Origin: Archangium primigenium
GTDB lineage: Bacteria; Myxococcota; Myxococcia; Myxococcales; Myxococcaceae
Assembly: GCF_016904885.1 (NCBI RefSeq)
Contig: NZ_JADWYI010000001.1
Span: 6,200,001-6,264,000 of the forward strand
Direction: 5' to 3'
Length of the DNA: 64,000 nt
Part shown: one piece after another, positions 1-8,950 of the stretch
Position numbering within the stretch: position 1 is the first letter of the stretch
Layout of the letters: every line of letters starts with the position of its first letter
The notes under the pieces: generated by a model
Database searches by the model: none
What the model saw: only the letters and a program-made list of their open reading frames with translations
Told to the model about the DNA's origin: nothing
Made by a program: the position numbers and the translations under genes

Positions 1-1259
1 TGCCCTTCCAGGCGCAGTTCTTCGCCCCGGGCTTCTACTACACGTCGCCGGTGCCGATGCACGAGGTGGACGCGGGCCGCGCCGAGCCCATCCGCTTCTC
101 GCCGGAGCTCTTCAGCTATGGCCCGCTGGTGAAGGAGCTGCCCGCGGCGCCCATCGCGGGCTTCGCCGGCTTCCGGCTGTCCCATCCGCTCAACCGGCCC
201 GACTACTACGACGAGCTGGTCGCGTTCCTGGGCGCCAGCTACTTCCGCGCCCTGGGCCGCGGCAGTGTGTACGGCCTGTCCGCGCGCGGCCTCGCCATCG
301 ACACCGCGCTGCCCGAGGGCGAGGAGTTCCCCGTCTTCCGCGAGTTCTGGCTGGAGAAGCCGACGGCGGGGGCGGATCGGGTGGTGGTGCACGCGCTGAT
401 GGACAGCCCGAGCGTCACCGGGGCCTACCGCTTCGTCATCGTCCCGGGCGAGCGCACGGTGATGGAGGTGGACGCGGAGCTGCACGCGCGCAAGGCCATC
501 AAGCGCCTGGGCGTGGCGCCGCTCACGAGCATGTACCTGTTCGGCGAGAACGACCGGGGCACGCTGGAGGACTTCCGGCCGGAGGTGCACGACTCGGACG
601 GGCTCGCGCTGTGGATGAAGAACGGCGAGCACCTGTGGCGCCCGCTGCGCAACCCCTCCCACCTGAGCGTGTCCAGCTTCCAGGTGGACGGCCTGCACGC
701 CTTCGGGCTGATGCAGCGCGACCGGGACTTCCGCTCCTACGAGGACCTGGAGGCGCGCTACGACAAGCGGCCCGGCGTGTGGGTGGAGCCGGTGGGCGAC
801 TGGGGCCGGGGCGCGGTGCAGCTCGTGGAGATTCCCTCGCACCAGGAGTTCGACGACAACATCGTCGCCTACTGGGTGCCCGAGACGCCCGTCACCGCGG
901 GCACCACGCTGCGCCTGGGATGGAAGCTCACCTGGGGCAGCGGCTCGCCCGAGCGGGCGCGCGAGGCGCTCGCCACCGCCACGCGCGTGGCCCCGGGCAG
1001 CACGCCGGGCGCCCGGCGCTTCGTGCTCGACTTCTCCCCGGGCGAGGGCACCCCGACGCAGGCCCCCGTGGAGGCCGTGGTCTCCACGACCTCGGGCCGC
1101 ATCGTGCACCCCATCACCCAGCGCAACGAGATGACCGGAGGCTGGCGCGCCACCTTCGAGCTCGTGCCGGAGGGCCACACGCCCGCCGAGCTGCGCTGCT
1201 TCCTTCGTAGCGGATCCGACACCCTGACCGAGACCTGGAGCTATCCATGGACGCCGTGA
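1..1259 (+). CDS. opgG: Periplasmic glucan biosynthesis protein OpgG/OpgD family (5' end missing)
   Basis: This is the C-terminal ~420 residues of an MdoG/OpgG-type protein, the periplasmic factor that helps build the backbone or branches of osmoregulated periplasmic glucans. The frame is already open at base 3, so the listed GTG near base 51 is internal and the true start lies upstream of the window. Family-like segments visible include FHSP-like strands early on (GFYYTSPV), [38 protein letters not shown] and [13 protein letters not shown], and a C-terminal Ig-like part. The stop overlaps the next start (TGATG), and opgH follows one gene later, which supports an operon. OpgG and OpgD are paralogues that cannot be told apart without the N-terminus; OpgG is favoured by the opgH neighbour. 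Confidence 0.9.
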   Translation, partial: PFQAQFFAPGFYYTSPVPMHEVDAGRAEPIRFSPELFSYGPLVKELPAAPIAGFAGFRLSHPLNRPDYYDELVAFLGASYFRALGRGSVYGLSARGLAIDTALPEGEEFPVFREFWLEKPTAGADRVVVHALMDSPSVTGAYRFVIVPGERTVMEVDAELHARKAIKRLGVAPLTSMYLFGENDRGTLEDFRPEVHDSDGLALWMKNGEHLWRPLRNPSHLSVSSFQVDGLHAFGLMQRDRDFRSYEDLEARYDKRPGVWVEPVGDWGRGAVQLVEIPSHQEFDDNIVAYWVPETPVTAGTTLRLGWKLTWGSGSPERAREALATATRVAPGSTPGARRFVLDFSPGEGTPTQAPVEAVVSTTSGRIVHPITQRNEMTGGWRATFELVPEGHTPAELRCFLRSGSDTLTETWSYPWTP

Positions 1260-1762
1260 TGACGCAGACCTTCACCTCCACCTCCCCGTCCCTGCACGCC
1301 GTCTCCGCCGGGACGCGCGCGGCGCTCGATGGGTTCTTCCGCTCCTTCGGCTTCAGCGCGCCCGAGGACTTGTCGCGCCTGGCCGACTGGGCGCTCGACA
1401 CGCGCCCCGGTGTGGAGCCGCACGAGGCGCTGGTGCTTGCCCGGGTGCGCATGGAGGGCTGGCTGATGGCGGTGCTCGGCCCGGCGCTCGTGGGCGGTCA
1501 GGGCTCGCCCCTGGCGCGGGGCCGCGCGGCGTTCGTGCTGAGTGACGGCGCGCGCTGGGGCGCGCGGGCGGTGACGCAGGGCCTGGGCGCGTTGTCGCTC
1601 GAGCAGGTGCGCGTCTTGCGCGACGCGGTGCCGGTGCCCGCGCCGCGCCCCATGCCCACGACCATGCCCGAGCAGCAGGTGGTGCTCTCGCCCCTGCGCG
1701 AGCTGCTGCGCCGCTTCGGGTGGCGTGCCGTGGGCACGCCCGACGTCTCCGTTTCCCGCTAG
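1247..1762 (+). CDS. Hypothetical protein between opgG and opgH
   Basis: A 171-residue soluble protein with no recognised domain. It starts inside the end of opgG (ATG at 1247, or the in-frame ATG at 1259 that overlaps the opgG stop by one base) and ends 18 bp before opgH, so it is almost certainly co-translated with both. There is no signal peptide or membrane segment. The first ~90 residues look helical (ALDGFFRSFGFSAPEDLSRLADWALD), followed by a Pro-rich linker and a short C-terminal helix. Its position suggests a role tied to glucan synthesis, for instance control of OpgH, but that is inference from context only. Enterobacterial opgGH operons lack such a gene. Confidence 0.75.
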   Translation: MDAVMTQTFTSTSPSLHAVSAGTRAALDGFFRSFGFSAPEDLSRLADWALDTRPGVEPHEALVLARVRMEGWLMAVLGPALVGGQGSPLARGRAAFVLSDGARWGARAVTQGLGALSLEQVRVLRDAVPVPAPRPMPTTMPEQQVVLSPLRELLRRFGWRAVGTPDVSVSR

Positions 1763-1780
1763 GCCCCTTCCGGAGTCCCC

Positions 1781-3799
1781 ATGCACGCGCATTCCTTCTC
1801 GCCCACGACGGCCGGGCTCCGGCGGGCGGGCGTCCTCGTTCCGGCCGCGCTGTCGACCCTCGCCGCGACGTGGGAGATGTCGCGGCTGCTCAGCGCCCAG
1901 GGCACGTCCGTGCCCGAGTGGGCGATGCTGGGGCTCTTCACCCTGTGCTTCGCGTGGATCGCCCTCTCCTTCTGGGCGGCCGTGGCGGGCTTCGTCCAGT
2001 CGGTGTCTGGACGGAGGCCCCCGGGCCTGCGCTGGCCGGAGCCCGCGGAGGAAGCGGCCCCGCTCGCGCGCCGCACCGCGGTGGTGATGCCCATCCACAA
2101 CGAGGACCCCGCCTCGGTCTTCGCCAACCTGCAGGCCACGTACGAGTCCGTGGCGGCCACGGGCCACCTGGAGGCCTTCGACTTCTACGTGCTCAGCGAC
2201 TCCACGCGCGCCGAGGCGTGGGTGGCCGAGGAGCTGGCGTGGTCGGACCTGTGCCGCCGCGTGGGAGGCCAGGGGCGCATCTTCTACCGCCGGCGCTCGG
2301 ACAACACGGGCAAGAAGGCGGGCAACCTGGCGGACTTCTGCGAGCGCTGGGGCCGCCGCTACGACTTCATGGTGGTGCTGGACGCGGACAGCCTCATGGC
2401 GGGGGACACGCTGGTGCGCATGGCGCGCCTGATGGACCTCAACCCGCGCGTGGGCATCCTCCAGGCGCCGCCCTTGTGCGTGGGCGGCACCACGCTCTTC
2501 GCCCGGCTGCAGCAGTTCGCCGGCCGCGTGTACGGGCCGCTGGTGGCCGCGGGCGCGGCGGCCTGGCAGCTCGGCGAGTCCAACTACTGGGGCCACAACG
2601 CCATCCTGCGCGTGGCGGCCTTCACCGAGCACTGCGGGCTGCCGGTGCTGCCCGGACAGCAGCCCTTCGGCGGCCACATCCTCAGCCATGACTTCGTGGA
2701 GGCGGCGCTCATGCGGCGCGCGGGTTACACGGTGTGGTTGGTGCCGGAGTTGGGCGGCAGCTACGAGCAGAGCCCGCCCCATCTGCTGGCCTACGCGCAG
2801 CGCGATCGGCGCTGGTGCCAGGGCAACCTGCAGCACCTGCGGCTGGTGGTCGCGGGCGGGCTGCACCCGTCGAGCCGGGGCCACTTCCTCATGGGCGTCA
2901 TGTCCTACGTGGCCTCGCCCCTGTGGCTGCTGTTCCTGGGCGCTGGCCTGCTCGCCACGGTGCACGACCAGCTCCTCGGCGCGGAGGACCTCATCGAGCG
3001 CTTCGCCCCCTTCGCCGAGGAGTCCCAGTTCGACCACCACGGCGCGCTGCGGCTGATGGCGGTGTCGCTCGGCATGCTGATGCTGCCCAAGGCCTTCGGG
3101 CTGGTGCTCGCCCTGACGGACGGGGCGCTCGTGGCGCGCATGGGCGGCCGGGCGCGGCTGGTGCTGAGCGTCTTGCTGGAGAGCGCCGTGTCCACGCTGC
3201 TCGCGCCGGTGATGATGCTCTTCCAGTCCCACTTCGTCTTCGGAACGATCCTCGGCTACCGCGTGTCCTGGTCGAGCCAGCAGCGCGACGACGAGGCCCT
3301 GCCCTGGGCGGAGGCGGCGCGGCGCCACGCGGTGCACACGGCCGTGGGCGCGCTCGTGGCCGCGCTCGTGTTCGTGCTCAACCCCGGCCTGCTGGGCTGG
3401 CTGGCGCCGGTGGTGACCGGGCTGATGCTCTCCATTCCCCTGTCGGTGTGGACCTCGCGCGCGTCCCTGGGCGCATGGATGGAGCGGCTCGGCCTGTTCC
3501 TCATCCCCGAGGAGACCACGCCCCCCGCGGTCCTCACCCGGGCGCAGGAACTCGCCGAGCGGGAATTGGAGCCGGTGACGGACGGCCTGGAGCACGTGCT
3601 CAAGGACCCCCGCGCCCACGCGCTGCACCTGGCGCTGCTGGAGACCTCCGGCGGCGAGGCGCCCGCCCCCGTGCTGGCCGCCGCCCGCCGCAAGCTGTTC
3701 GAGGGCGTCCCCGCCGAGCTGTCCGCCCAGGAGAAGACGGCGGTGCTGCTCGACGCGGACACGCTCGTGGAGGCGCGGGGCCGCTACGCGGACGCCTGA
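1781..3799 (+). CDS. opgH: Glucan glucosyltransferase OpgH (MdoH)
   Basis: A 672-residue inner-membrane GT2 glycosyltransferase that polymerises glucose from UDP-glucose into the linear periplasmic glucan backbone and passes it across the membrane. Two membrane segments lie near the N-terminus (about residues 20-70). The catalytic GT2 domain follows, with VVMPIHNEDP, the DAD motif around residue 199 (LDADSLMAGD) and the QxxRW-type motif around residue 340 (QRDRRWCQGN). Several C-terminal membrane segments follow (FLMGVMSYVASPLWLLFLG onward). It is shorter than the ~850-residue E. coli enzyme, mainly through shorter termini. It is third in the opgG operon; synthesis normally needs both OpgG and OpgH. 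Confidence 0.93.
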   Translation: MHAHSFSPTTAGLRRAGVLVPAALSTLAATWEMSRLLSAQGTSVPEWAMLGLFTLCFAWIALSFWAAVAGFVQSVSGRRPPGLRWPEPAEEAAPLARRTAVVMPIHNEDPASVFANLQATYESVAATGHLEAFDFYVLSDSTRAEAWVAEELAWSDLCRRVGGQGRIFYRRRSDNTGKKAGNLADFCERWGRRYDFMVVLDADSLMAGDTLVRMARLMDLNPRVGILQAPPLCVGGTTLFARLQQFAGRVYGPLVAAGAAAWQLGESNYWGHNAILRVAAFTEHCGLPVLPGQQPFGGHILSHDFVEAALMRRAGYTVWLVPELGGSYEQSPPHLLAYAQRDRRWCQGNLQHLRLVVAGGLHPSSRGHFLMGVMSYVASPLWLLFLGAGLLATVHDQLLGAEDLIERFAPFAEESQFDHHGALRLMAVSLGMLMLPKAFGLVLALTDGALVARMGGRARLVLSVLLESAVSTLLAPVMMLFQSHFVFGTILGYRVSWSSQQRDDEALPWAEAARRHAVHTAVGALVAALVFVLNPGLLGWLAPVVTGLMLSIPLSVWTSRASLGAWMERLGLFLIPEETTPPAVLTRAQELAERELEPVTDGLEHVLKDPRAHALHLALLETSGGEAPAPVLAAARRKLFEGVPAELSAQEKTAVLLDADTLVEARGRYADA

Positions 3800-3849
3800 A
3801 GCCGGGCCGTGCTAGCCTTCGCGGCCTCCGTCCGAGCCCGCGAGGAAGC

Positions 3850-4935
3850 ATGGCGTCCGCTTCGAGCAAGTGGTTGTTCGTCCTCGGGGTCGCGCTCCTC
3901 GGCCCGGAGCGGGCCATGGCCGAGGACCTGCCTCCCCTGGAGCAAATCCAGCCCGCCCAGGGCCAGGAGACGCCGGAGACGCTGCTGCTCTGGCTGCTCG
4001 CGCCCGAACCGGGACAGCGCGCCGAGGCCCAGGTGCGGCTCCTGCCTCATGCGCATGAGTGGCTGCCGCCCGGCTTCCTCGCCCAGGTGGACCACCTCGC
4101 GCTCAGCGCCGGGAACAACGAGGACGAGCGCGGCTACCTGCGGGAGTTCCTGCGGCTGTTGACGCTGCACGGTACGCGGGTGGAGCGGCTGCTCGCCCAT
4201 CCCCGGCTGGCGGAGTTGAGCCAACCCGAGGTCGACGAGGGCCACCGGCTCGTGGCCGCGTGGCGCGAGACGGGGCCGGGCCTGGCGCTCCAGGCGACGC
4301 GCTACGCCTCCCGCTGCGCCGAGGGCGCCCTGCCCCCGACCCTGCTCCTCCGGGACTGGCGGCTGCTGCGCCTTCGCGAGGAACTCAAGCCCCTGGGCGG
4401 GCTGGCCCTGCCCGCGCTCGAGCACCTGCTCCTCACCGGCACGCCCGAGCAGCGGCTCGCGGGCATCGCCCTGACCGATGCCCTCCGCCTGCGCCCCGGC
4501 CGGGATGCCCTGGCCCGGCTCGAGGATGATGTCAGCGAGGTCCCGGTCTACGGAGACTTCAACGAGCGCATCATCCGGATCATCCGATCGGACGCGCCCA
4601 ACGATCCCCTCCCGCCGAAATGGGAGTGGCTCCGGCTGCCCATGGCCCGGTATGCCCAGCGACTGGAGCGCAACCTCTCGCACGACTGGGCCGATGATTT
4701 TCAGGACCCCGCCTACCTCTCGGCCGAGACGCGCGTGGCGGAGCGGGTCTGGCTCGCGCCCTTCCCCGCGGAGCCCCACTGGACGGGACCGGACGTGGAG
4801 CTGCGTGACGAACTGCGAGGGATTGGGATCGCCCTGGCCGGGGATGAGCAGGCCTTTTGGAATCAGGTCCGGCCGCGCTGGCGCGCGTGGTGGCGGACCC
4901 ATGGCCAACACCTCGTGGCGAACCGACCGGAGTGA
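3850..4935 (+). CDS. Secreted hypothetical protein with helical-repeat look
   Basis: A 361-residue protein of unknown function. The ATG at 3850 is chosen because it directly precedes a clear signal peptide (WLFVLGVALL, then AMA as a likely cleavage site); the frame stays open far upstream only because of high GC. The mature part is rich in Leu, Arg, Glu and Pro with repeated helical stretches (LLLRDWRLLRLREELKPLGGL; ALPALEHLLLTGTPEQRLAGIAL), resembling HEAT-like repeats, but no family is assigned. It lies 50 bp after opgH on the same strand and may be transcribed with it. Periplasmic or outer-envelope location is inferred. Confidence 0.75.
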   Translation: MASASSKWLFVLGVALLGPERAMAEDLPPLEQIQPAQGQETPETLLLWLLAPEPGQRAEAQVRLLPHAHEWLPPGFLAQVDHLALSAGNNEDERGYLREFLRLLTLHGTRVERLLAHPRLAELSQPEVDEGHRLVAAWRETGPGLALQATRYASRCAEGALPPTLLLRDWRLLRLREELKPLGGLALPALEHLLLTGTPEQRLAGIALTDALRLRPGRDALARLEDDVSEVPVYGDFNERIIRIIRSDAPNDPLPPKWEWLRLPMARYAQRLERNLSHDWADDFQDPAYLSAETRVAERVWLAPFPAEPHWTGPDVELRDELRGIGIALAGDEQAFWNQVRPRWRAWWRTHGQHLVANRPE

Positions 4936-5023
4936 ATCCGCACGAGCCGGTGAGGACAGCGGGGTGCGCGAGGTCGAGCTCGACCAACGCTATGAGCTCG
5001 AACTGGAGTAGCGTCCGCGGCCC

Positions 5024-6403
5024 ATGAGCGCCTCCCCTCCGACCGCCCCCGCCTCCGCCGAGTTGAGAACCGCCCCCGAGGACTCGGAGCGCAAGCTGTC
5101 CAACCTGTTGCGCTGGCTCGAGGAGGGCGGCGCCCGCTTCCCCAAGCTGCGTGTTGTCCGCCAGGACAATGGCGAGCGCTCGGTCCTCGCCGCGACGGAC
5201 ATCGCCCCGGGAGAGGTCGTCCTCCAGGTCCCCCACTCGCACATGCTCACCCTGGAGCTCGCGCGCACCTCGGAGATCGGCCGCGCGGTCCAGGCCGGGC
5301 TCAACCCGGACAACGAGGACCTGTACCTCGCCTCCTTCCTCCTCCAGGAGAAGCACCGCGAGGGCTCCTTCTGGACGCCCTTCCTCGACAGCCTTCCCGA
5401 GGCATTCCCCCACCTGCCCCTCTTCTACGGCGAGGCCGAGCGCGCCCTGCTCCAGGGCTCGCTGGTGCTCACGCTCCTGGAGTTCCAGGCGCAGTCGCTC
5501 CAGAACGACTACCAGCAGTTGTGCGCGAAGGTGCCCGGCTACGAGCGCTTCACGCTCGGGGAGTTCGTCTGGGCGCGCCTGTCCGTCTCCTCGCGCCTGT
5601 TCGGTGTGAAGAAGGGCGGGCTCAAGGGCCCGTGTCTCGTGCCCCTGGCGGACATGCTCAACCACCGGCGGCCCCCGGACGTGCTCTGGGAGACGTCGGA
5701 GGATGGCCGCTTCTTCGAGATGACGGCGCAGAACGCCGTGGCCGCGGGCCTCGAGGTCCACGACAGCTATGGCGCCAAGAGCAACGATCTCATGCTCCTG
5801 CACTTCGGCTTCGTGACCGAGCACAACGAGCGCGACGAGGTGTTCCTCTCCCTGGGCCTGCCCGAGGGCGATGCGCTGGGGGCCATGAAGCAGTCCCTCC
5901 TGGCGCTGCCCTCGCCCACCGCGTTCCGGCCCTTCAAGGTGCCGCGCGAGGTGGCGAATGCGTCCACCCAGTTGATGCTGTCCTTCCTCCGGGTGGCGCG
6001 CGCCACGCCCGAGGAGATCATGATCCTCGCCAACCGGCTCATCGGCGGCGCCAAGACGATCGAGCCCCTCGGCGTGCCCAACGAGGCGCGGGTGATGGAG
6101 GCCCTCGCGGCGGCGTGCGAGGCGCGGCTCGCGGGCTTCGACACCTCTTTCGAAGAGGACGAGCGGCGGCTGCGCGAGGACTCCCTCGGCGCCAACGCGC
6201 GCAACTGTCTGCTCGTGCGGCGCGAGGAGAAGCGCGTGCTGCGCGACTACCTCGGCTTCGCCCAGACGGCCCAGGCGCTGCTGCGGCTGCCCCGCGAGGA
6301 GTTCGAGCGTCAAGCAGCGGCCACGGCCTCGCCCTGGGGTTGGTACGACGGCTACGCACGCCAGACCCTGCTCGAGCTCGTGCGCGGCGCCCCCACGGCG
6401 TGA
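5024..6403 (+). CDS. SET-domain protein lysine methyltransferase (RuBisCO LSMT/SETD3-like)
   Basis: A 459-residue cytoplasmic protein with the layout of the RuBisCO large-subunit methyltransferase/SETD3 class: a split SET domain in roughly the first 270 residues, then a helical substrate-binding domain. Visible motifs are the AATDIAPGEVVLQVP opening strand, LVPLADMLNH around residues 207-216 (the NH that contacts S-adenosylmethionine) and YGAKSNDLMLLHFGF around 249-263 (the catalytic-Tyr strand and post-SET-like GF turn). Members transfer methyl groups from SAM to Lys or His side chains of proteins. The substrate here is unknown. This class is best known from plants, fungi and animals and is uncommon in bacteria. 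Confidence 0.87.
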   Translation: MSASPPTAPASAELRTAPEDSERKLSNLLRWLEEGGARFPKLRVVRQDNGERSVLAATDIAPGEVVLQVPHSHMLTLELARTSEIGRAVQAGLNPDNEDLYLASFLLQEKHREGSFWTPFLDSLPEAFPHLPLFYGEAERALLQGSLVLTLLEFQAQSLQNDYQQLCAKVPGYERFTLGEFVWARLSVSSRLFGVKKGGLKGPCLVPLADMLNHRRPPDVLWETSEDGRFFEMTAQNAVAAGLEVHDSYGAKSNDLMLLHFGFVTEHNERDEVFLSLGLPEGDALGAMKQSLLALPSPTAFRPFKVPREVANASTQLMLSFLRVARATPEEIMILANRLIGGAKTIEPLGVPNEARVMEALAAACEARLAGFDTSFEEDERRLREDSLGANARNCLLVRREEKRVLRDYLGFAQTAQALLRLPREEFERQAAATASPWGWYDGYARQTLLELVRGAPTA

Positions 6404-6405
6404 CA

Positions 6406-6425
6406 CGCCCGTGACATGACGGGCG
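6406..6425 (+). terminator. Short hairpin just after the SET gene
   Basis: A 7-bp perfect stem (CGCCCGT / ACGGGCG, loop GACATG) begins 2 bp after the stop of the SET-domain gene. No T-run follows, so at most it is a weak or Rho-aided terminator. The remaining ~165 bp up to the phosphatase gene hold no other clear signal. Confidence 0.35.
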
Positions 6426-6592
6426 AAGGCAGGACGCCTGGTTGCTCGGTGGACGGGCCTCCGGTGAACCCTCGGGAAGGGCTGTGCAAACTTTGGGTGA
6501 ACAGCGGTGTTCCTCCACGGCGCTGTCACAAAGGCCCTTTAGTTTGACGAGCAGGTAGAGCGCATCGCCTCTCACCCGAGGGTTCTTCGACC

Positions 6593-7555
6593 ATGGCTTC
6601 TTCGACCCGCCGGCCTGTCTTCGCCGCCATCGACGTGGGCACCAACGCCGTCCGGATGGATCTGGCCCGTCCGGAGGCGGATGGCACGTTGGAGACCTTC
6701 CTGCGCGAGCGCGACGCCGTGCGTCCGGGCGAAGGCGTCTTCACCCACGGGGTGATGCCCCGGGAGACGGCGGATCGGCTCGTGGGGGCCCTGCGCCGCT
6801 ACGCCACCCTGAGCCGTCGCCATGGCGCCCGGGTGCGCGCGGTGGCCACCAGCGCCATGCGCGAGGCGGGCAATCGCTCGGACATCCTCCAGCGTGTGCG
6901 GGACGAGGCGGGCCTGGAGTTGGAGATCATCAGCGGAGAGGACGAGGCGCGGCTCATCTGTCTGGGGGTGCTCAACCGCGCCCTGCCGCGCACGCGCTCG
7001 GTGGTGATGGACCTGGGCGGCGGCTCCACGGAAGTGGTGCTCGCCACCGGCCAGCGTCCCGAGGGCCTCTGGAGCCTGCCCCTGGGGGCGGTGCGCCTGA
7101 CGGAGCAGTTCGACACCGCGGGCGAGGTCACCCCCTTCCAGCTGCGGCGCATGCGCGGCGCCGTGCGCGAGCGGCTGCACGCGGCCTTCCCCGTGGCGGC
7201 CATGGATCTGCCCCCGGTGGCCCTGGGCTCCTCGGGGACCATCCGCGCCGTGGTGCGCTTCGCGGCCCAGGGCGACAGCTACGCCACCCCGGATCAGCTC
7301 ACCCACGCCGTGGAGGCGCTGGCGGCCATGTCGCCGGGCGAGCGGAGCGAGCACTTCGAGCCCCGGCGCGCCGAGGTCATCGTCGCGGGCGCGCTCCTGC
7401 TGGAGGAGAGCATGCGGCACCTCGGCCTGCAGGGCATCAGCGCCATCAAGCGGGGCCTGCGCGACGGCATGCTCGTGGAGCTGTTCTCGGCCGGCCTGGG
7501 CACCACGCCCCCGAGGGCCCTGCCCGGCTTCCTCGGGACGCTCGCCGTGGGCTGA
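6593..7555 (+). CDS. Ppx/GppA-type phosphatase
   Basis: A 320-residue member of the ASKHA-fold exopolyphosphatase/pppGpp phosphohydrolase family. Both ATP-binding-fold signatures are present: AAIDVGTNAVRMDLA at residues ~9-23 (the family normally has DxGSNSxR) and VVMDLGGGSTEVVLA around 136-150. RAVATSAMREAGNR and GEDEARL also match family blocks. This short form lacks the C-terminal HD-like domain of E. coli Ppx and GppA. Members hydrolyse polyphosphate or convert pppGpp to ppGpp, linking them to starvation responses; which activity applies cannot be read from sequence. It converges on the next gene with a 7-bp gap. Confidence 0.9.
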   Translation: MASSTRRPVFAAIDVGTNAVRMDLARPEADGTLETFLRERDAVRPGEGVFTHGVMPRETADRLVGALRRYATLSRRHGARVRAVATSAMREAGNRSDILQRVRDEAGLELEIISGEDEARLICLGVLNRALPRTRSVVMDLGGGSTEVVLATGQRPEGLWSLPLGAVRLTEQFDTAGEVTPFQLRRMRGAVRERLHAAFPVAAMDLPPVALGSSGTIRAVVRFAAQGDSYATPDQLTHAVEALAAMSPGERSEHFEPRRAEVIVAGALLLEESMRHLGLQGISAIKRGLRDGMLVELFSAGLGTTPPRALPGFLGTLAVG

Positions 7556-7562
7556 AGGCCCC

Positions 7563-8930
7563 TCAGCTCACCAGGGACGCGCCCGGCGCGGGGGCCTCCG
7601 CGCCCTCGTCCAGGCGCCGCAGGATGCGTCGGCGCACGATGTCCAGGTGTTCGCGGAAGAAGTACAGGTTCTCCGCGTGGGACAGCGGCATGGGGATGCG
7701 GTTCACCGCGTACTCGGCTTCGTCCAGCCGCTTGAGCATGTCCTGGAGCATCGGCCGCTCGGGCTTCTCCTCCATCTGGATTTCGATCTCCTTGAGCCGC
7801 GCGTACCAGCGGAAGATGCGCGAGCGCACCCGCCACTCGTACAGGGCGGGGACGGCCTTGCCCAGGGGCACGAGCACGGCGATGAGGGGCACGAGCATCA
7901 GCCAGAGCCGGTCCACCAGGTTGGCCGCCCAGAACGGCAGGTAGCGCTGCAACAGGGGCGGTCCGGACTGGTAGTACCGGCGGGCCTCGCTGCTCAGGGG
8001 GTACTCGGTCGCGTTGCCGGTGGGGAACTCCCCGGCGCGATCCAGCAGCCCCGCGCCCCCGTGCACCTCGCTCGCGGCGCGCAAGAGCAGGTAGGCGAGC
8101 GCCGGGTGGAGGGACTCGCGCGCCACCAGGCTCGCCGTGGGCGCGAGCAGCACCAGGTCCCGCGAGGGCACGTCCGCCGCGAGGTTGAGCACCCCCCGGG
8201 GCAAGGTGAGCCGGGACAGGTACGGGTAGCGGCGCGCATAGGCCTCGCCCCGGGAGAAGCTCAGCAGCCGCAGGTCGGGCTCGGCGGCGAGCTTCTGGAG
8301 GAAGGGCGCCTCGGCGGCGGCCACGAGGAACACCGCGTCGAGCTCGCCCTTCTTGATCCGGGCGAGGGCCTCGTCGCGCTCGAGCGACAAGAGCTGGGTG
8401 GGCTCCTTCTCCACGCCGTTGGCCTGCAGCAGCGTGAGGGCCAGGGCATGGGTGCCGCTCTCGGCGGGGCCCACCGCGATGCGCTTGCCGCGCAGCTCCC
8501 GCAGGTCCTCGATGGGCTCGCCCCGGTAGAAGACCCAGAGGGGGATGTGGGTGAGCCCGCCGAGCGACACGACGTTCGCCGCCTTGCCGCCCGCCGCGGA
8601 GGCGCCGCTCTGCACGAACGCCACGTCCACCCCACCCCGCTCCTCGGCGAGCAGGCCCAGGCTGGAGAGCGAGCCCTGGGTGCCGCGGATCTCCAGGGTG
8701 ATGCCGTCGCGGGCGAGGATCTCCTGGTAGCGCCGGGCGTAGTAGCGAAAGCCGCCTTCGTCCTGGGCCGCCGCGATCACCAGCGTCTTAGGAGGCGCGG
8801 GCTTGATGAAATAGAAGGTGGTGGCGAAGGCCAGACCCACCAGCAACAGCGAGGGCGCGAGGATGATCCACAGATCGCGCCGCTGGTTGCGTTGAAGCTG
8901 CTCCTTGAATCGTTCCCGGATTCCCCGCAT
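7563..8930 (-). CDS. TAXI-family TRAP-type solute-binding protein, membrane anchored
   Basis: A 455-residue protein. An N-terminal membrane anchor (LWIILAPSLLLVGLAFATTFYFI, about residues 20-42) is followed by a TAXI-type periplasmic binding domain with IAAAQDEGGFRYYARRYQEIL, VDVAFVQSGAS, RGKRIAVGPAESGTHALALTLL and the Glu-Leu-Asp-Ala-Val-Phe segment. A second hydrophobic stretch (LWLMLVPLIAVLVPL) and a charged cytosolic tail follow. TAXI proteins usually deliver solutes such as glutamate to a TRAP permease, but no permease gene lies nearby. The double anchoring and tail suggest a sensor-like or orphan role. The ATG at 8930 is the first good start. Confidence 0.87.
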   Translation of the reverse strand: MRGIRERFKEQLQRNQRRDLWIILAPSLLLVGLAFATTFYFIKPAPPKTLVIAAAQDEGGFRYYARRYQEILARDGITLEIRGTQGSLSSLGLLAEERGGVDVAFVQSGASAAGGKAANVVSLGGLTHIPLWVFYRGEPIEDLRELRGKRIAVGPAESGTHALALTLLQANGVEKEPTQLLSLERDEALARIKKGELDAVFLVAAAEAPFLQKLAAEPDLRLLSFSRGEAYARRYPYLSRLTLPRGVLNLAADVPSRDLVLLAPTASLVARESLHPALAYLLLRAASEVHGGAGLLDRAGEFPTGNATEYPLSSEARRYYQSGPPLLQRYLPFWAANLVDRLWLMLVPLIAVLVPLGKAVPALYEWRVRSRIFRWYARLKEIEIQMEEKPERPMLQDMLKRLDEAEYAVNRIPMPLSHAENLYFFREHLDIVRRRILRRLDEGAEAPAPGASLVS

Positions 8931-8950
8931 GGGGCGCGGCCTATCACAGT

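Noticed and set aside
1241-3628. A 795-codon minus-strand frame opposite opgH
   Set aside because: Composition (His/Arg/Gln-rich) is typical for antisense of GC-rich genes, and the plus-strand genes are clear.
2734-3849. N-terminal extension of the secreted protein at 3850, running inside opgH
   Set aside because: The extension is out of frame with the well-supported opgH and is Arg/Ala/Pro-rich junk; a signal peptide begins at 3850.
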